From Caprella mutica (Eukaryota > Arthropoda > Malacostraca > Amphipoda > Caprellidae): DNA of 64,000 bases. Every line of letters begins with the position of its first letter. The first letter of the stretch is position 1. A model generated the notes under the pieces. The model ran no database searches. It worked only from the letters and a program-made list of their open reading frames with translations, and was not told the DNA's origin. Of the stretch, positions 46,385 through 57,703 are shown piece by piece. The stretch spans positions 1-64,000 of the forward strand of contig CANNZV010002559.1 in the NCBI GenBank assembly GCA_947561585.1, given 5' to 3'. The position numbers and the translations under genes are program-made.

Positions 46385-47136
46385 TGTTGTGTCCACAATT
46401 TTCAATTTATTTATTTTATAGCAGTTTATAACACGTCATCAAATTTTATTTATCACCTATGGCATTTTTTTTCTTCACCTGAATCCAGGTGTCAAATTCA
46501 TACTCATTACATTTCTATTCAAACTAGTTTTCATGCTGGGCAGTCATGCGCAGCTTAGATGTGTTTGTTCGTGTGTATACTGTTCTTTATTTTCAATCCT
46601 TAAGAAACCTTGTTCATAATTATTGTCATTAATTCATAAATTTATTTCTTCATTCAATTTGATCAGGTTTTTCATTCAATAGTATCATCAGTAATGTAAA
46701 CGAAGCTACTCGCTTAGAGTAGCTAGGCTAGTATCACCTACCGCAATATACCCCCTCCACCCTAATAGTGTCATCATTAAATAAACTCTTTTAGGTAGAA
46801 TCTCTCCCATGAAGTTGTTTCCATTATATGTTTTTTATGTCTTTTTAGATTTCCCAATCAATAGTAGTTATTCAATATTGTCCTAAGTACCGGATATCTA
46901 TACGTGGTTCTGAATACTGATTGTAGGAAATAACCAAGTGAACACTTTCTGAAAGTATTTTTTCATCTATATTATTATTATGTCATTATTTATATGTAGT
47001 CTGAATTGTTTTAAATTATTTTTGTATTCCTATGTTTTGAATGTGTTGTGCTATTTCATGCACGTTGACGAGAATAAAGACTTCCCCAATTCTCGGCCTT
47101 TACTTTGAGTTCCGAAAGATTAAAGTGCCGTAGACA
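46385..47136 (+). repeat. 3' LTR of the BEL/Pao element
   Basis: 752 bp, nearly identical to the 5' LTR. The main difference is an extra catgcacgtt-like stretch near 47058. Ends GACA directly before dispersed repeat copy B resumes. Confidence 0.95.
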
Positions 47137-47416
47137 TAAGTTTTCTAAAAATGTAGGAATTAGGAAGAAATAGACAGGATAAGAAGAGACAGGATCGACA
47201 GCTCTTACATAAACGTACTTTGAACAAAAATCACACCTTTTTCCTTATTGAACTCTACGCAAAAATATATGAAAAGTGTTCTCAATGCTGAACACAGCCA
47301 GCCAGTTTAGTCCAAAAAAATCAAGTTGAAGCATTTTATTCCAAAAAGAATGAATTACATACCTTGTTCTATGTAAAAATAATTATCATGGGGAACACCA
47401 GCCAGCGTCTTACACA
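47137..47416 (+). repeat. Dispersed repeat copy B, right part
   Basis: Continues the copy split by the BEL/Pao element; matches copy A inverted from tttctaaaaatgtaggaatt to the ccagccagcgtctt end. Confidence 0.8.
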
Positions 47417-48093
47417 ACACTATCAAAATATAGCTTATGATACAATGACTTAAATAAAATATGGGTGCATTCAAGACTATGGCGATAGATAATATTTACA
47501 AAATATAATGTATGTAACAAAACAATATACTTAGTTTGAGTTTCAAATATATACATGTAGTTATTATAATGGAGAAACAAACGGGACCTAAATTGCATAA
47601 CATTGTGGCAACAGAATTTTATTGTTGAATTTAAACTATTTTAAACTTTATAATAAATTACATTAATTCACATTTAAACCTATTCATCCATCTCCATTTT
47701 CGTAGGTTCGTTTTAAATAATCCGTTAGGTCTTGAATTACATAACCTATTTTCATAAATTCTGAACTATTAAACTATTGAAATGTTGTCTGGTTACCACC
47801 ATAACCAGAATCTTTTAAATACAGTTTTATTTAATGTTTCAATTGATGTAAATGAAATTCAGTATTATGCGGTGAATCTTTTAAGCGGTGGAACCCTAAG
47901 GATATCGAGGGAATATTCCAGGAATTAGTGAAAAATAGTTGATCCCCTAAAAATTATACAAGAAATGATTATAAAAGAAGAAAAAGAAATAATATTGGAA
48001 ATATGAAACTATATTTATCGATGATAACCTAAAGATAAACCTGAGTTATCATATTGCATCAAGTTCATTAAAAATCCTACTTCTACTGTGTCC

Positions 48094-48165
48094 AGGATGG
48101 TCGAGTGGTTAGCGTCGCAAGCAGAATTCAACAAGGTGCGGGTTCGAGACCCGGAAAGATCACTT
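48094..48165 (+). ncRNA. tRNA-like sequence (tRNA-derived repeat or pseudogene)
   Basis: An A-box-like ggtcgagtggttagcg and a B-box-like ggttcgagacc stand at tRNA spacing. The T-stem is nearly complete (cggg and cccg). The acceptor ends do not pair and the anticodon arm is unclear, so I think this is a pol III SINE head or decayed Ser/Leu-type tRNA rather than a working gene. Confidence 0.45.
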
Positions 48166-48293
48166 CATTTCTTTCTCCATTTCTTTCCATTTAATTTGTG
48201 AAACAATATGTTTCATTCAACTAATTCATGAAAAGTTAAACGTACACGTACAATTGCAGTATATGCTAGGAAATATTAATTTTGGTATTCTTC

Positions 48294-48745
48294 TAGGATT
48301 ATGGGTGAAATCATCTGATAGTATAGGATATTCCCCCCTTTAATTATAGGAGTGAAGATGGTAGAAAACTTGGACATAAGTACCCCCAATTCTCTTCTAT
48401 GATTATGGTAGAAAGACTCCTTTAATCTCCCAAAATCTACTATGATTATGGGTGAAATCATCTCATAGTATAGGAGATTCCCCCTTTTAATTATAGGAGT
48501 GAACATGGTAGAATACTTGGACATAAGCACCCCCAATTATCTTCTATGATTATGGTAGAAAGACTCCTTTAATCTCCCAAAATCTTCAATGATTATACGT
48601 GAAATCATCTGATGGTATAGGAGATTCCCCCCCCCTTTAATTATAGGAGTGAACATTGTGGAAAACTTGGACATGAGCACCCCCAATTCTCTTCTATGAT
48701 TATGGTAGAAATGCTTCTTTAATCTCCCAAAATCTTCTATGTCCC
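48294..48745. repeat. Tandem repeat, three units of about 147 bp
   Basis: Units begin gattatgggtgaaatcatc and contain aggagattcccc, aattataggagtgaa, cttggacataagcaccccca and ctcctttaatctcccaaaat. Starts of gaaatc are at 48306, 48454 and 48601. The third unit differs more. Short open frames on the minus strand are by-products. Confidence 0.85.
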
Positions 48746-48754
48746 CCCTAAAAT

Positions 48755-48845
48755 TTTCTCCCAGGGTAGGTATATTCCACCCCAGTAAATAACACCTCGG
48801 TATATTCCACCCCAGGTATATTCCACCCCGATAAATTCCACCCAT
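48755..48845 (+). repeat. Tandem ggtatattccacccc words
   Basis: Three to four copies of a word of about 15 bp directly follow the 147-bp units. It looks like another foldback-type end; no partner was found. Confidence 0.5.
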
Positions 48846-49551
48846 GTGACAATGCTCATTTTGGTGACAATAAAAATTCAAAGATTTTATTTTTAGATTG
48901 CCATTTGTTTAATTATTCGTACCGATGAAAAAATAACTCAGACAATATCCTGAGACATTTGGACAATAATTAAAGGGAGATCAAGTCAATTGAATTTTTT
49001 CCTAATAAAATTACAAATATTCTTAATATGGTAGTTTATTTCAAAGTTTATGTGTTGAAAAAGTTACTATTAATTTCTTTTTAACATGAAACTGCGGTAC
49101 ATGAGGTATGGAAAGGGGCGACTGGCTGAGACAATTCTTTCAATGTTTTCGCTCTTTGCTAATAAGTTACTGTTTTGGATTCAAGGACCAAATTCCCCGT
49201 GACCAAAATATCTCAATGTAATAAAGGCAATAATCTCCCAGTCCTAAAACCCTAGCTGTGTAATATTTCCCCCTCCTCATCAAAAACTTCCCGGTTAAAA
49301 AAACTATAAAAAAAGCATTCGGTCAAAAACTTCTACAAGAAATTAAAATATCAAATTAAAAATGAAATAAATACAACAATAAATACTACAATTTCATCGT
49401 ACAGAAAAACCACCTATGCTATTACTATGCTTCGAAAAGTTGCAAATCTACCTTGTACCATGATGTGGATATTTAGTAGATTCGTCGAACTTGTCACTTC
49501 TGTGGATTGTCCTAAAAGTGAGAGTAATTGTTTGAATAAATAAAATGGCTG

Positions 49552-50345
49552 AGACTGTGTGTGGAAAGTTAAAGATTCAGAAAAATACTTAAAGTTGCAT
49601 TAAAAATATGGTTAAAGACATTAATGTGATACACAGCTCAATGAGAACCATCATCACGAAGGATCTTGAGTTGTCTCCCTACAAAATGAGAGAATACTTA
49701 TTCCTCACACGTCTTAAAAAGCTAATGAGACTTGAGAGAGCAAAGGTCCTTCTCAGAGAGCTGAAAGCGGACATAGCAAGGCATGAAATATCTTTTTCTA
49801 ACGAGAGATTTCCGCTATCTAGGAAATTTGGAAGTCTTCCCTGATTTTCGTGGATCACGGGGTAAAATCAATTCTCTTTAACAATATTCCTGGGTCCAGC
49901 TATTTGATTGATAAAAAAAAACACTTCAAAAATCAATCATTTATCTTCCAACAAGATGGTGAACTTGTCAAATAAGATACTGAGTGATTTTCAAGTCAAT
50001 TACCAAGAATCTGTTTGATGAAAAATTGACCTCCTATGCAACGCCAGATTTCAACCCAATAGATTCTGAATGAAGGCGAAAACCTGTTTTATTGCTCATC
50101 CAATAGCCAAGTGCCCAAAGAAGCTGTTCTTTGTTTGAGGACAAAGAGCCGCACGAATAAATCAGAGTGTGGACGATCTGTGGTTACTGGGGCACCAGAC
50201 TGATATGACACCCTTCTGTGAATTACTTTTAAGGCTCACGTTGATATAATTGACAACGAAACTCCTGATTTCCTAGTAAAGGAAGTAGCAAGGATCTTCT
50301 GCGCAGGACTTGAACTGGTGGTCTGTTGAAAACACCAGAGGAAGG
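49552..50345 (+). pseudogene. Decayed mariner-family transposase relic
   Basis: The segment 49608-49840 reads SSMRTIITKDLELSPYKMRE, similar to the broken mariner at 34.5-35.0 kb (KSVRTIVKEDLKLSPFKM) but more diverged, and continues SNERF where DEKLF is expected. FQQDGE follows at about 49940 and a tail-like GLLKTPEEGGSTYLHAD-style text lies near 50310. Many stops and shifts. A second, older mariner lineage. Confidence 0.7.
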
Positions 50346-51212
50346 TGGGTCAACCTACCTTCATGCAGACAAAACAATGAGCTCTTCCTTTTTGAAAGAG
50401 AATGGCAAAGGCTTATGTTGATAACCCGAAGTAAACTTCATCTCACCGAACAATTTCTAAAATTGGCCTGAGAACATTTGGTCCTAAAATAGAGTCACTG
50501 CAAATGAAAAAAAAAATGCTTTTACAGGACTAGGGATACAACTCTGGATGAAAACTTTACTAACTTTCAGAGTATTATTATGACACTCAAATTGTCACAT
50601 ATTTTTACCTTTCTTGAAAGAATTGGAAGACCAGAAGATTTGAACGACTAGCTGCTAGAACGGTTTAATGGAGATTCAGTACATCTCATGGCTCGGGTAT
50701 CTCCCCGACCTTACAAAGGCAAGTGTATATTCCACGTACCCTAGTAGATTTACGGGAAACCCATTTGCTTCTATATTCTTATAATCGTAATTTCAGAAAC
50801 TTAAAATAAAAATATCAAAGTGTATCAGTATTTTGAACCACGTTTTAGATGTGTATGTTAAATTTATTTTATATGCTATATTTGACACCTTAAAATGTTT
50901 ATTACTTTCGTAGATTGCGAAAAGTTATATTTTAGGCTGTATTTATTTATTTGTAATCTAGTTACTCGCCTAACTGAAAAAAATCTTCAATCAAATGACT
51001 TTCAATTTGAAGGGACAATCAATATTGACTAATCTCCAGGAACCATCTGGTAAAATTTTGGGAGCGATCCGGTCAAAACTCATTGTCATTTATGACTGAA
51101 TAATTCAATTTTTTTAAACCAATTTGCCTGAAATTTGATGGAACGATTAATCAATATCCAGGGACGATTTAGTAAGTTTTTGGAGGCGATCGGGTCAAAG
51201 GTCAAGGTGATG

Positions 51213-52225
51213 TACAGGGTGGGTCAAAAAAAGCGGAACCCAACTTTGATTTAAAATATCTCAGAAACTACCAACGTTATGATTTTTCTAAATTTACCAT
51301 TGTGTTAGTTTATTTTTTTAAAATAAATTGTGAAAAATTCAAAACTATTCATTAATCAATATTGATGCTATAGTGATTATACTAAATGGAGTCAAAAGTA
51401 TGTTTGTGCACAAACAGAAAAATTACAAAAAATATTTTTTCTAACAAAAATACTCGAAACAAAAATCGTTCACAATATATCATTAACAAACCATTATTAA
51501 ATGAATATTTAGTCTTAATTCCTTCCTTAATTTTTAGACATATCCTGCATTTCTTGACATAATTTAATACTTGTTCTCATTGCTGCCATAACTCTTTTAA
51601 TTAATGCATTAATTTTCTTTGAGGAAAATCACTTCACTTGTGATTCTCTTGTTCAAGTCGTCTAAGTTCACAGGCAGAGTTGAGTACTCTTTACTCTTCA
51701 ATGTCAAAATAAGAAAAAATACCTGGTGTCATGTCCAGTGATCTTGGGATCCACTCATTCGCATAGATTAGTACAATAATGCAACTATTGGAACACATCA
51801 GTTAGCATATGTCGCACAGCAATCGTTATAACAGCAATGAGAATATGGATTGAATTAGATAATTCGGGAAGAAATGGAGGACATGTGGAGGGATTCGGTA
51901 AATAGTGAGGAAGAAATGTCGATTAAATATATATTTTATAATGGGATGTTAATGATATGATATAAATATAAAGGATTATCGTGTTTTTCTGTAATTAAAA
52001 ACAATCTTTGTAACTTTATGTTTGTGCACAAGCATACTTATGACACCGCTTAATTACTATTATCACTGTAGAATCAATATTGAGGTATAAATAGTATTGA
52101 ATTTTTCACAAATTATGTAAAAATGTAGACGAACACAATGGTAATATTAGAAAGTTCATAACATTAGTGGTTTCTGAGATATATGAAATCGAAGTTGAGT
52201 TCCGCTTTTTTTGACCCACCCTGTA
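51213..52225. mobile_element. Palindromic mariner with relic transposase
   Basis: The ends are TACAGGGTGGGTCAAAAAAA and the mirrored tttttttgacccaccctgta with TA borders. The arms stay inverted for more than 200 bp. It landed in the 122-bp tandem repeat. The middle still holds transposase remains on the minus strand. Confidence 0.85.
51540..51775 (-). pseudogene. C-terminal transposase relic inside the palindromic mariner
   Basis: On the minus strand IPRSLDMTP matches the third-Asp motif usual for these transposases (PPRSPDLTP). It is followed in shifted frames by a KSTQLCL-like stretch, LNKRITSEV and KRVMAAMRTSIKLCQEM, the usual C-terminal layout. At least four stops. Confidence 0.6.
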
Positions 52226-52499
52226 TAACTCAAAATGCATTCAATCAAATTAACTGGAATTTGGTGGAACGATTGTTAATTATCCAGGCAGGAACAATTT
52301 TATTAGATTTTGGGAGCAGTCAGGTCAAAGGTCAAGGTCATTTATAAATCAAAAGTATTCAATCAAATTGCCTGAAATTGGGTGGGACGATGCTTAAATA
52401 TTCAGGAATCAGTTTATTATATTTTGGCAGCGAACAGGTTAAAGGTTAATGCCATTTATAAGCTGCGGTGAAGGTATGCGCTCTGTGAATGCCTGTCAT

Positions 52500-53275
52500 C
52501 TAGTTATTTATTGTATTTGTAGTTACATAATATATATGATATATTTTTATACTCCAGATAAACAAATATTACAAGCATATATTAATCATGAATAGAACGC
52601 AACTTGCATGACGTCACACCTATAACATTTACGTAAACAGGTAGAACAAAATTGTATCAAGTTTAAAATTTAATGGTTTATGTTTATGAACAAATGTGAA
52701 TTATTTTAGTAACTATATATAGACACTCAATAGTGCTATTTTTCATTATGGAATGGAATTTTAAGGGGTGCGCAGATATTCGCCCCTCTCGCGCGCAAGA
52801 ATCGCCCCATCAAGAACGATTTCAATTGCGCACTGCTTTCATCAATAAATCATATTGTATTAATGCTAAATTTTTTCCTTTGGAAGGTGTATTGAAGGTC
52901 TTAGAGCTGTTCTTCATGTCAAATATTAATCGTTTATCTTGAAAAACTAAGTTGCAACACTAAAAAAATATTAGTGTGCAAGATTCACACCTCCCGGCTC
53001 TGCCACTTTTATAAAAGCGGGGTGCAAATGAAGCGGGACCTGCCTGTAAAATAAATCTATTTATCATTCGTGTAAAAGTAAAAAAATGGATAAACTTATT
53101 ATAGAAACGTTTATATACTTCAGAAAACAATTAATATCTTAACCCTTTATAATGACGCGATAAATGAATAGGTCTCCGATTTTGATGAAACCACTTGTGA
53201 GTTATCTTTAAGAGATTAAAAGTATGAAAAAAAGTGTTCGTATGTTTATTCACAGCTTAGTTGCTGAATAAAAGG
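52500..53275. other. Mostly unassigned; two MITE ends
   Basis: Contains an end related to the 37.4-38.0-kb repeat at 52755-52815 and an end related to the intronic MITE of gene 1 at 53005-53035 (gcggggtgcaaatgaagcgg). No partner ends or gene seen. Confidence 0.4.
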
Positions 53276-53286
53276 TTGTGATTTAT

Positions 53287-54332
53287 GGGTGTAGGCTGAT
53301 TTTTCGAATATAAATTGGCCGAAACTAATTTTTCCGAAAACTAATTCGCAGAAACGGATTTTCCGAATACGTGTTTGCCGAATCCCAAATTTGCCGAAAA
53401 CCAATTTTCCAAAATACGGATTTGCCGAAGGACAATTTTTCCGAATGGTGAATTTGTCGAAAATAAAATTTAATGTAATTAAAAGAACATTCTGTGGAAC
53501 TTTGTAGTTTTCATCATTATATCTTATGCATTTAAAACACATTTCTTATATGAATAGGACATTGCTATTACTATGTTAATTTGTGTTCCGTTAATTGGCA
53601 TTAATCAATGTTTTTAACTGAAACAAATTTTATTCATGCAAGTGACATTACAGTTGAAGTCAAAGGTATATTGGGAAGATATAAACATAACTAATAATTA
53701 TTTTATTCATTTTTAACAATTTTATATTCTAAACGCAATAAATGGAATAAATATTAATATCTCAGCCACAACAACCTGTATGGAATACTATTAACAACTG
53801 AATCCAAAATATGAATCCCGTGCTTGTGAATGCTTTACATGGCGTATTTATACAAAGAATTTTAGTTAAGTAATCACACAAAGTTGTTTACATTTATTGT
53901 TTATTTAACTCGCAATGATATACATATATCATTCCTGCATTAAAACAAAGCAGTATATATGGATAATTCACAAAAAAAATAATAAACACGTTATAGTAAC
54001 ACACATTCTAAAAACAAGCGAAACGCTTAAATGAATGAAATATAATACTGACTGAACAAAGTTTGAACGTCTTAAAAATAAGAACAAAGACAAAGAATCA
54101 TTTAGTGGTACAAAGATTAACAGTTAGAGATAAAATAATTAAAAGATCAATTTTAGTGTAACTAAGGGTCATCATTTCGTTTCTTTTCTGTAACTTTTTT
54201 TATATTTTTACATTTGGTTTTAAATAAGTCTTTCGATAAATTTGACTTTCAGCGAATTTTTGTTTCGGCAAATCTGTTTTCGACAAATTTGGGTTTCGAC
54301 AAATTCGTATTCGGAAAATCTGCCGGATACCG
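53287..54332. mobile_element. Foldback element with ttgccgaaaac words and 8-9-bp target duplication
   Basis: The left end (53287-53470) carries repeated words such as aattttccgaa and tttgccgaaaac; the right end (54225-54332) has their inverse. Termini read GGGTGTAGG and, inverted, GGTATCCGG. GTGATTTAT and GTGATTCAT flank it with one mismatch. The termini recall the 32.2-33.4-kb element. No coding frame. Confidence 0.75.
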
Positions 54333-54409
54333 TGATTCATATGATCAAGCAAATTTAAAATTGCAATAATATCGATATGAATAGAATTGAATGGATGTAC
54401 CTTATCATT

Positions 54410-55230
54410 ATAAAAGTTTTATTTTAAAATATTTATTCATAAAATTCAACGTTTCGACTATTTATAGTCATCTTCAGGATCTGAAATATAAAATAATTTA
54501 CTTTTTGCTTCTATACATTAAGTTTTTTTTACAATCAACAATAGTTTTCCTAAAAAAATACAACTAAAATAAATGCAGATCAAATTAATTTGTACATACA
54601 TATATGATGAGATTAAAACAAGAAACTAAAAATTAAAGAGCAGGTATTTAAAAACAGTGTATGTTACTAGTTAAATGACTAAACGTACTATAGCCTAGAA
54701 AGTAGCCTAAGAAAAAAAAAATGAACATCAAAAATATAATTTATTTTCTATGCGTTGAAAAGATGGGATTACAAAAAGAAAGAAAAAAAAACAGAATAAA
54801 AAAATGAGGAGGGAGAAAGGGGATAATAACTGTTTTATCTATTGATTATTGAAAGTGGGAAGGCAGTTTGCATGGAATTTGCATTTAATTTATGAATATA
54901 TAATGATTCTAAAATGCGTAATTCTATTGATTTATTGCATTGGTTTATGATGGCAAACTGGTTGAGTGAGATGGGAGAGCCACATGTTTCTGTGTGGAAT
55001 CTTTTTTGTGATGCTGATGGGTTGCTGAATCTATTGCCTGTGCAATGACTGCGTCCAGCATGCTCGGAGCTCCGCAAAATTAGTGAACGCGTGGTGGATC
55101 CCACTTATTCAGATGAACAGCGTTCACAACCGAATTTGTAGATGACGGAGCTATGAACAGCTTTTGGTAGAACATCTTTATATCGAAAAAAGGAATGTAT
55201 TTTAAAATTATTAATTAAAATGATATAGAA
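54410..55230 (-). pseudogene. Second Penelope-like element, inverted 3' part
   Basis: Minus-strand text from 55200 reads KDVLPKAVHSSVIYKFGCER, then STTRSLILRSSEHAGRSHCT and, near 54900, ELRILESLYIHKLNAN, the C-terminal GIY-YIG layout of Penelope-like proteins. A stop (TAA) replaces the residue before the GSTT motif. The 3' untranslated region with a hammerhead-like core follows. Confidence 0.75.
54449..54480 (-). ncRNA. Hammerhead-like core of the second Penelope-like element
   Basis: Minus-strand CTGAAGA, then stem GACTA and TAGTC with loop TAAA, then GAAACGTTG. The stem sequence differs from the first element's while the core is kept, as expected for a selected structure. Cleavage stem not resolved. 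Confidence 0.5.
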
Positions 55231-56010
55231 GAAGATACATGGACGATATTTTTTTACTTTTTGACAATCAAATTCAAGCTACTCAATTTCGTAATTATCT
55301 TAACTTGCCGCATTCTAATATAAATTTTACATCAGAATATGAAACTACTTTCAAATTGCCCGTCTTAGATACCCTGATAAGTAAAAACAATAACCAGTTC
55401 CAGTCTGCAGTCTATAGAAAAAGCATTTTCTCAGGTTTAGGTTTACATTTATTGTATTTTAGTTTAGTTCATTTCGTTTTAAAATCAATGCCATAAAGAC
55501 TTTATTATATAGAGCGTACAATATTTGTTCAGACTATTTCATTCATCAGAAAGAGCTAGAGTTTTTAAAATAATATTTTATAAAGGAAAAGGATATTTAT
55601 TGAAAATAAAATGATTACATAAAAAAAAGAATGGTTTCCCCTTGAAATTAATAGAATCAAACATTGGAATTTTTTTAACCAAAAATATTCAAAATAATGC
55701 AGTCCATTTAAATAACAATACTAATGAATCCTTTTACTTTACACTGTCATATACGGGTCATCAATCAGAAAAACTGAAAAAAAAAATTATTTTTCACTTT
55801 AAATCAATATTTCAATAACTTCAACTTCAATATCATTTTAATTAATAATTTTAAAATACATTCCTTTTTTCAATATAAAGATGTTCTACCAAAAGCTGTT
55901 CGTAGCTCCGTCATCTACAAATTCGGTTGTGAACGCTGTTCATCTGAATACGTGGCATCCACCACGCATTCACTAATTGTACGGAGCTCCGAGCATGCTG
56001 GACGGGGAGG
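55220..56010 (+). pseudogene. Second Penelope-like element, direct RT and linker fragment
   Basis: RYMDDIFLLFD opens the RT catalytic motif, then FKLPVLDTLISKNNNQF and AVYRK. After a decayed gap, 55870-56010 reads LPKAVRSSVIYKFGCERCSS and STTHSLIVRSSEHAG, repeating in direct orientation the start of the inverted piece. Sequence stops at 56010. Truncated at both ends. Confidence 0.75.
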
Positions 56011-56014
56011 GCTC

Positions 56015-56450
56015 AATTTAGGGTATTATATTTTGGGGAAACCAATTTGGAAACGATCATTTTGTAGTAATATTTTTAGAAAACTATGCAAAAGCAGTAA
56101 TATTTTTTGGAAAAGACAGATTAGGGCAAAAACCATTAGGAAACACATAATTACGATTATCATAAAATGGTAGAAAATTATTAAAGTTAAAACACTTTGA
56201 GGTAAATTATTATGAAACAAATTATTTAGGAAATATACAATTTAGAAAATACTTACTAGGAGTAATTTTTTTCGAAAAATTAAAATAGACTAATATTATT
56301 AGAGATAAAATATTTTGATTACAGCGAAAATGAGGTAAAACTAACTAGGAAACGTCCATTTAGCCGTAAACTACTTTGGAAACTACTTCTTTGGGAACGT
56401 CCAGAATGGTAGAATGCATTTTGGTAGAGTGTATTTTGGTGTAAAATACT
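56015..56450. repeat. Low-complexity block with aggaaac and ttggaaac words
   Basis: Irregular recurrence of words such as ttaggaaacg, tttggaaac and atggtagaat, from the truncated Penelope fragment to about 56450. Possibly a decayed foldback end. Confidence 0.35.
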
Positions 56451-57181
56451 AGATGGCTATTGGCTTGACGTCATTGATTACGCAATCAAAGAATAGAACC
56501 AATCACAGAGTATGATTTTCTAGTATCATTTAAACAGAGTTTTTTGATATTTTTATTATACTACAAACTAAATAATGAATATACATAAATTTTTTCTAAC
56601 TTAATTATAATTTTCATAAGTTGTATAAGCTTTAAAGACAATTAAAGCAAAGATGTTGGTTGATTGACCACGCCCACTCAGACCCAGTGGGCAGTGAACA
56701 ATAAAGTATAAACATTTAGTAGTTACCTTAACTTGATGGTAGGTGCAATTACGTGTCGTTCAATTCTTTGATAGAGCTCGCAAGTTTCATCCAGCTTGCT
56801 TGTTATATTTTTAATTTTGCAACCTTTAATTTCTTTTGTAGTGTCTAGTTAATTAAAATCATCAGGAAATAATTTGTAACTACTAAAGAACACTGAGTAG
56901 GTAGCTATATGGTGTGTTCATTGATCGTTAATCAATAATAGGTTGATATAGCTACGGACGGTGGTAAGCTAGCTACGGTGCTACCTACCTAGGTTCATAA
57001 CGTTAAATTTAATTATCAATAATAAATTTGATTAGGTAGTAACTAGCGTGAAGTTAGTTGTGAACTAGGTACCTACTGCCAAATTAAATTTGTCATCAAT
57101 TATAATAAGGGTAGGCAAGTTCCGAATTATCGCTCGGTTTTCGTTTCACATCTTCGAACTTTGAAGGTAGGCGATACGTAT

Positions 57182-57671
57182 CTAAAAGCTGAGCGGCGCA
57201 CACCAGAACGGCGCACCAGATTACGGCGCACCACTGTACATTCTATTAGATAGGTACCTAATTCTAATTGTCGTATCAAATTCATGTCTGACGCCTGACG
57301 GTACCTGAAGGCTGAATCCAATGTTTATACTACACAGTTTAATTATTCGATTGAGATGTTTAATTTGGAATAGAAAATAAAATTCATCATAGAAAACTGT
57401 ATTTGTAATTTTATGGGGTAACTATTGTAAACTTCCAGTCTGAGGTGTAAATAAAAACTTATCAGTTAGCCGTTAGGTAGATGTATCGGGGGGCGTGCCG
57501 CCCCCCGAACCCCCCTGCCAGGTCATTAAACAATCATGAAGTGTGCAGAACAACAAACTACCGGATACAACACACTACATAACAGTTTTTCACATTAAGG
57601 TCATTAATAGAAAGTACAGTGGTGCGCCGTATTGTAGTGCGTCGTAATGTGGTGCGCCGCTCAGCTTTTAG
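57182..57671. mobile_element. MITE with tandem cggcgcacca words and 8-bp target duplication
   Basis: The ends are CTAAAAGCTGAGCGGCGCAC and the inverse. Each end carries three words of the type acggcgcaccagat. ATACGTAT (57174-57181) and ATACTTAT (57672-57679) flank it, one mismatch; the pattern fits nTnnnnAn. The interior has a ggggggcgtgccgcccccc hairpin and the block shared with 27.8 kb and 60.95 kb. Confidence 0.8.
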
Positions 57672-57703
57672 ATACTTATGAGGTAGGCGGTAGTCGGTAG
57701 CCG

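Larger units (their letters stand above)
38565..47136 (+). mobile_element. BEL/Pao LTR retrotransposon (Gag-Pol broken)
   Basis: LTRs (38565-39306 and 46385-47136) flank an interior of about 7.1 kb encoding Gag, protease, RT, RNase H and integrase in BEL/Pao order. The LTRs start TGTTG and end GACA. The flanking 5-mers TAGGT and TAAGT look like a 5-bp target duplication with one change, as usual for this group. The element sits inside dispersed repeat copy B. Confidence 0.95.
50990..52480. repeat. Tandem repeat of about 122 bp, interrupted
   Basis: Four units share caatcaaattgcctgaaatt, ggaacgatt, tccaggaa, ttttgggagcgatcgggtc and aaaggtcaaggtcattta. Starts lie near 50991, 51115, 52242 and 52362. 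The palindromic mariner at 51213-52225 sits inside it. Confidence 0.75.

Noticed and set aside
48276..48881. Minus-strand open frames over the 147-bp repeat
   Set aside because: Repeat by-product with low coding likelihood.
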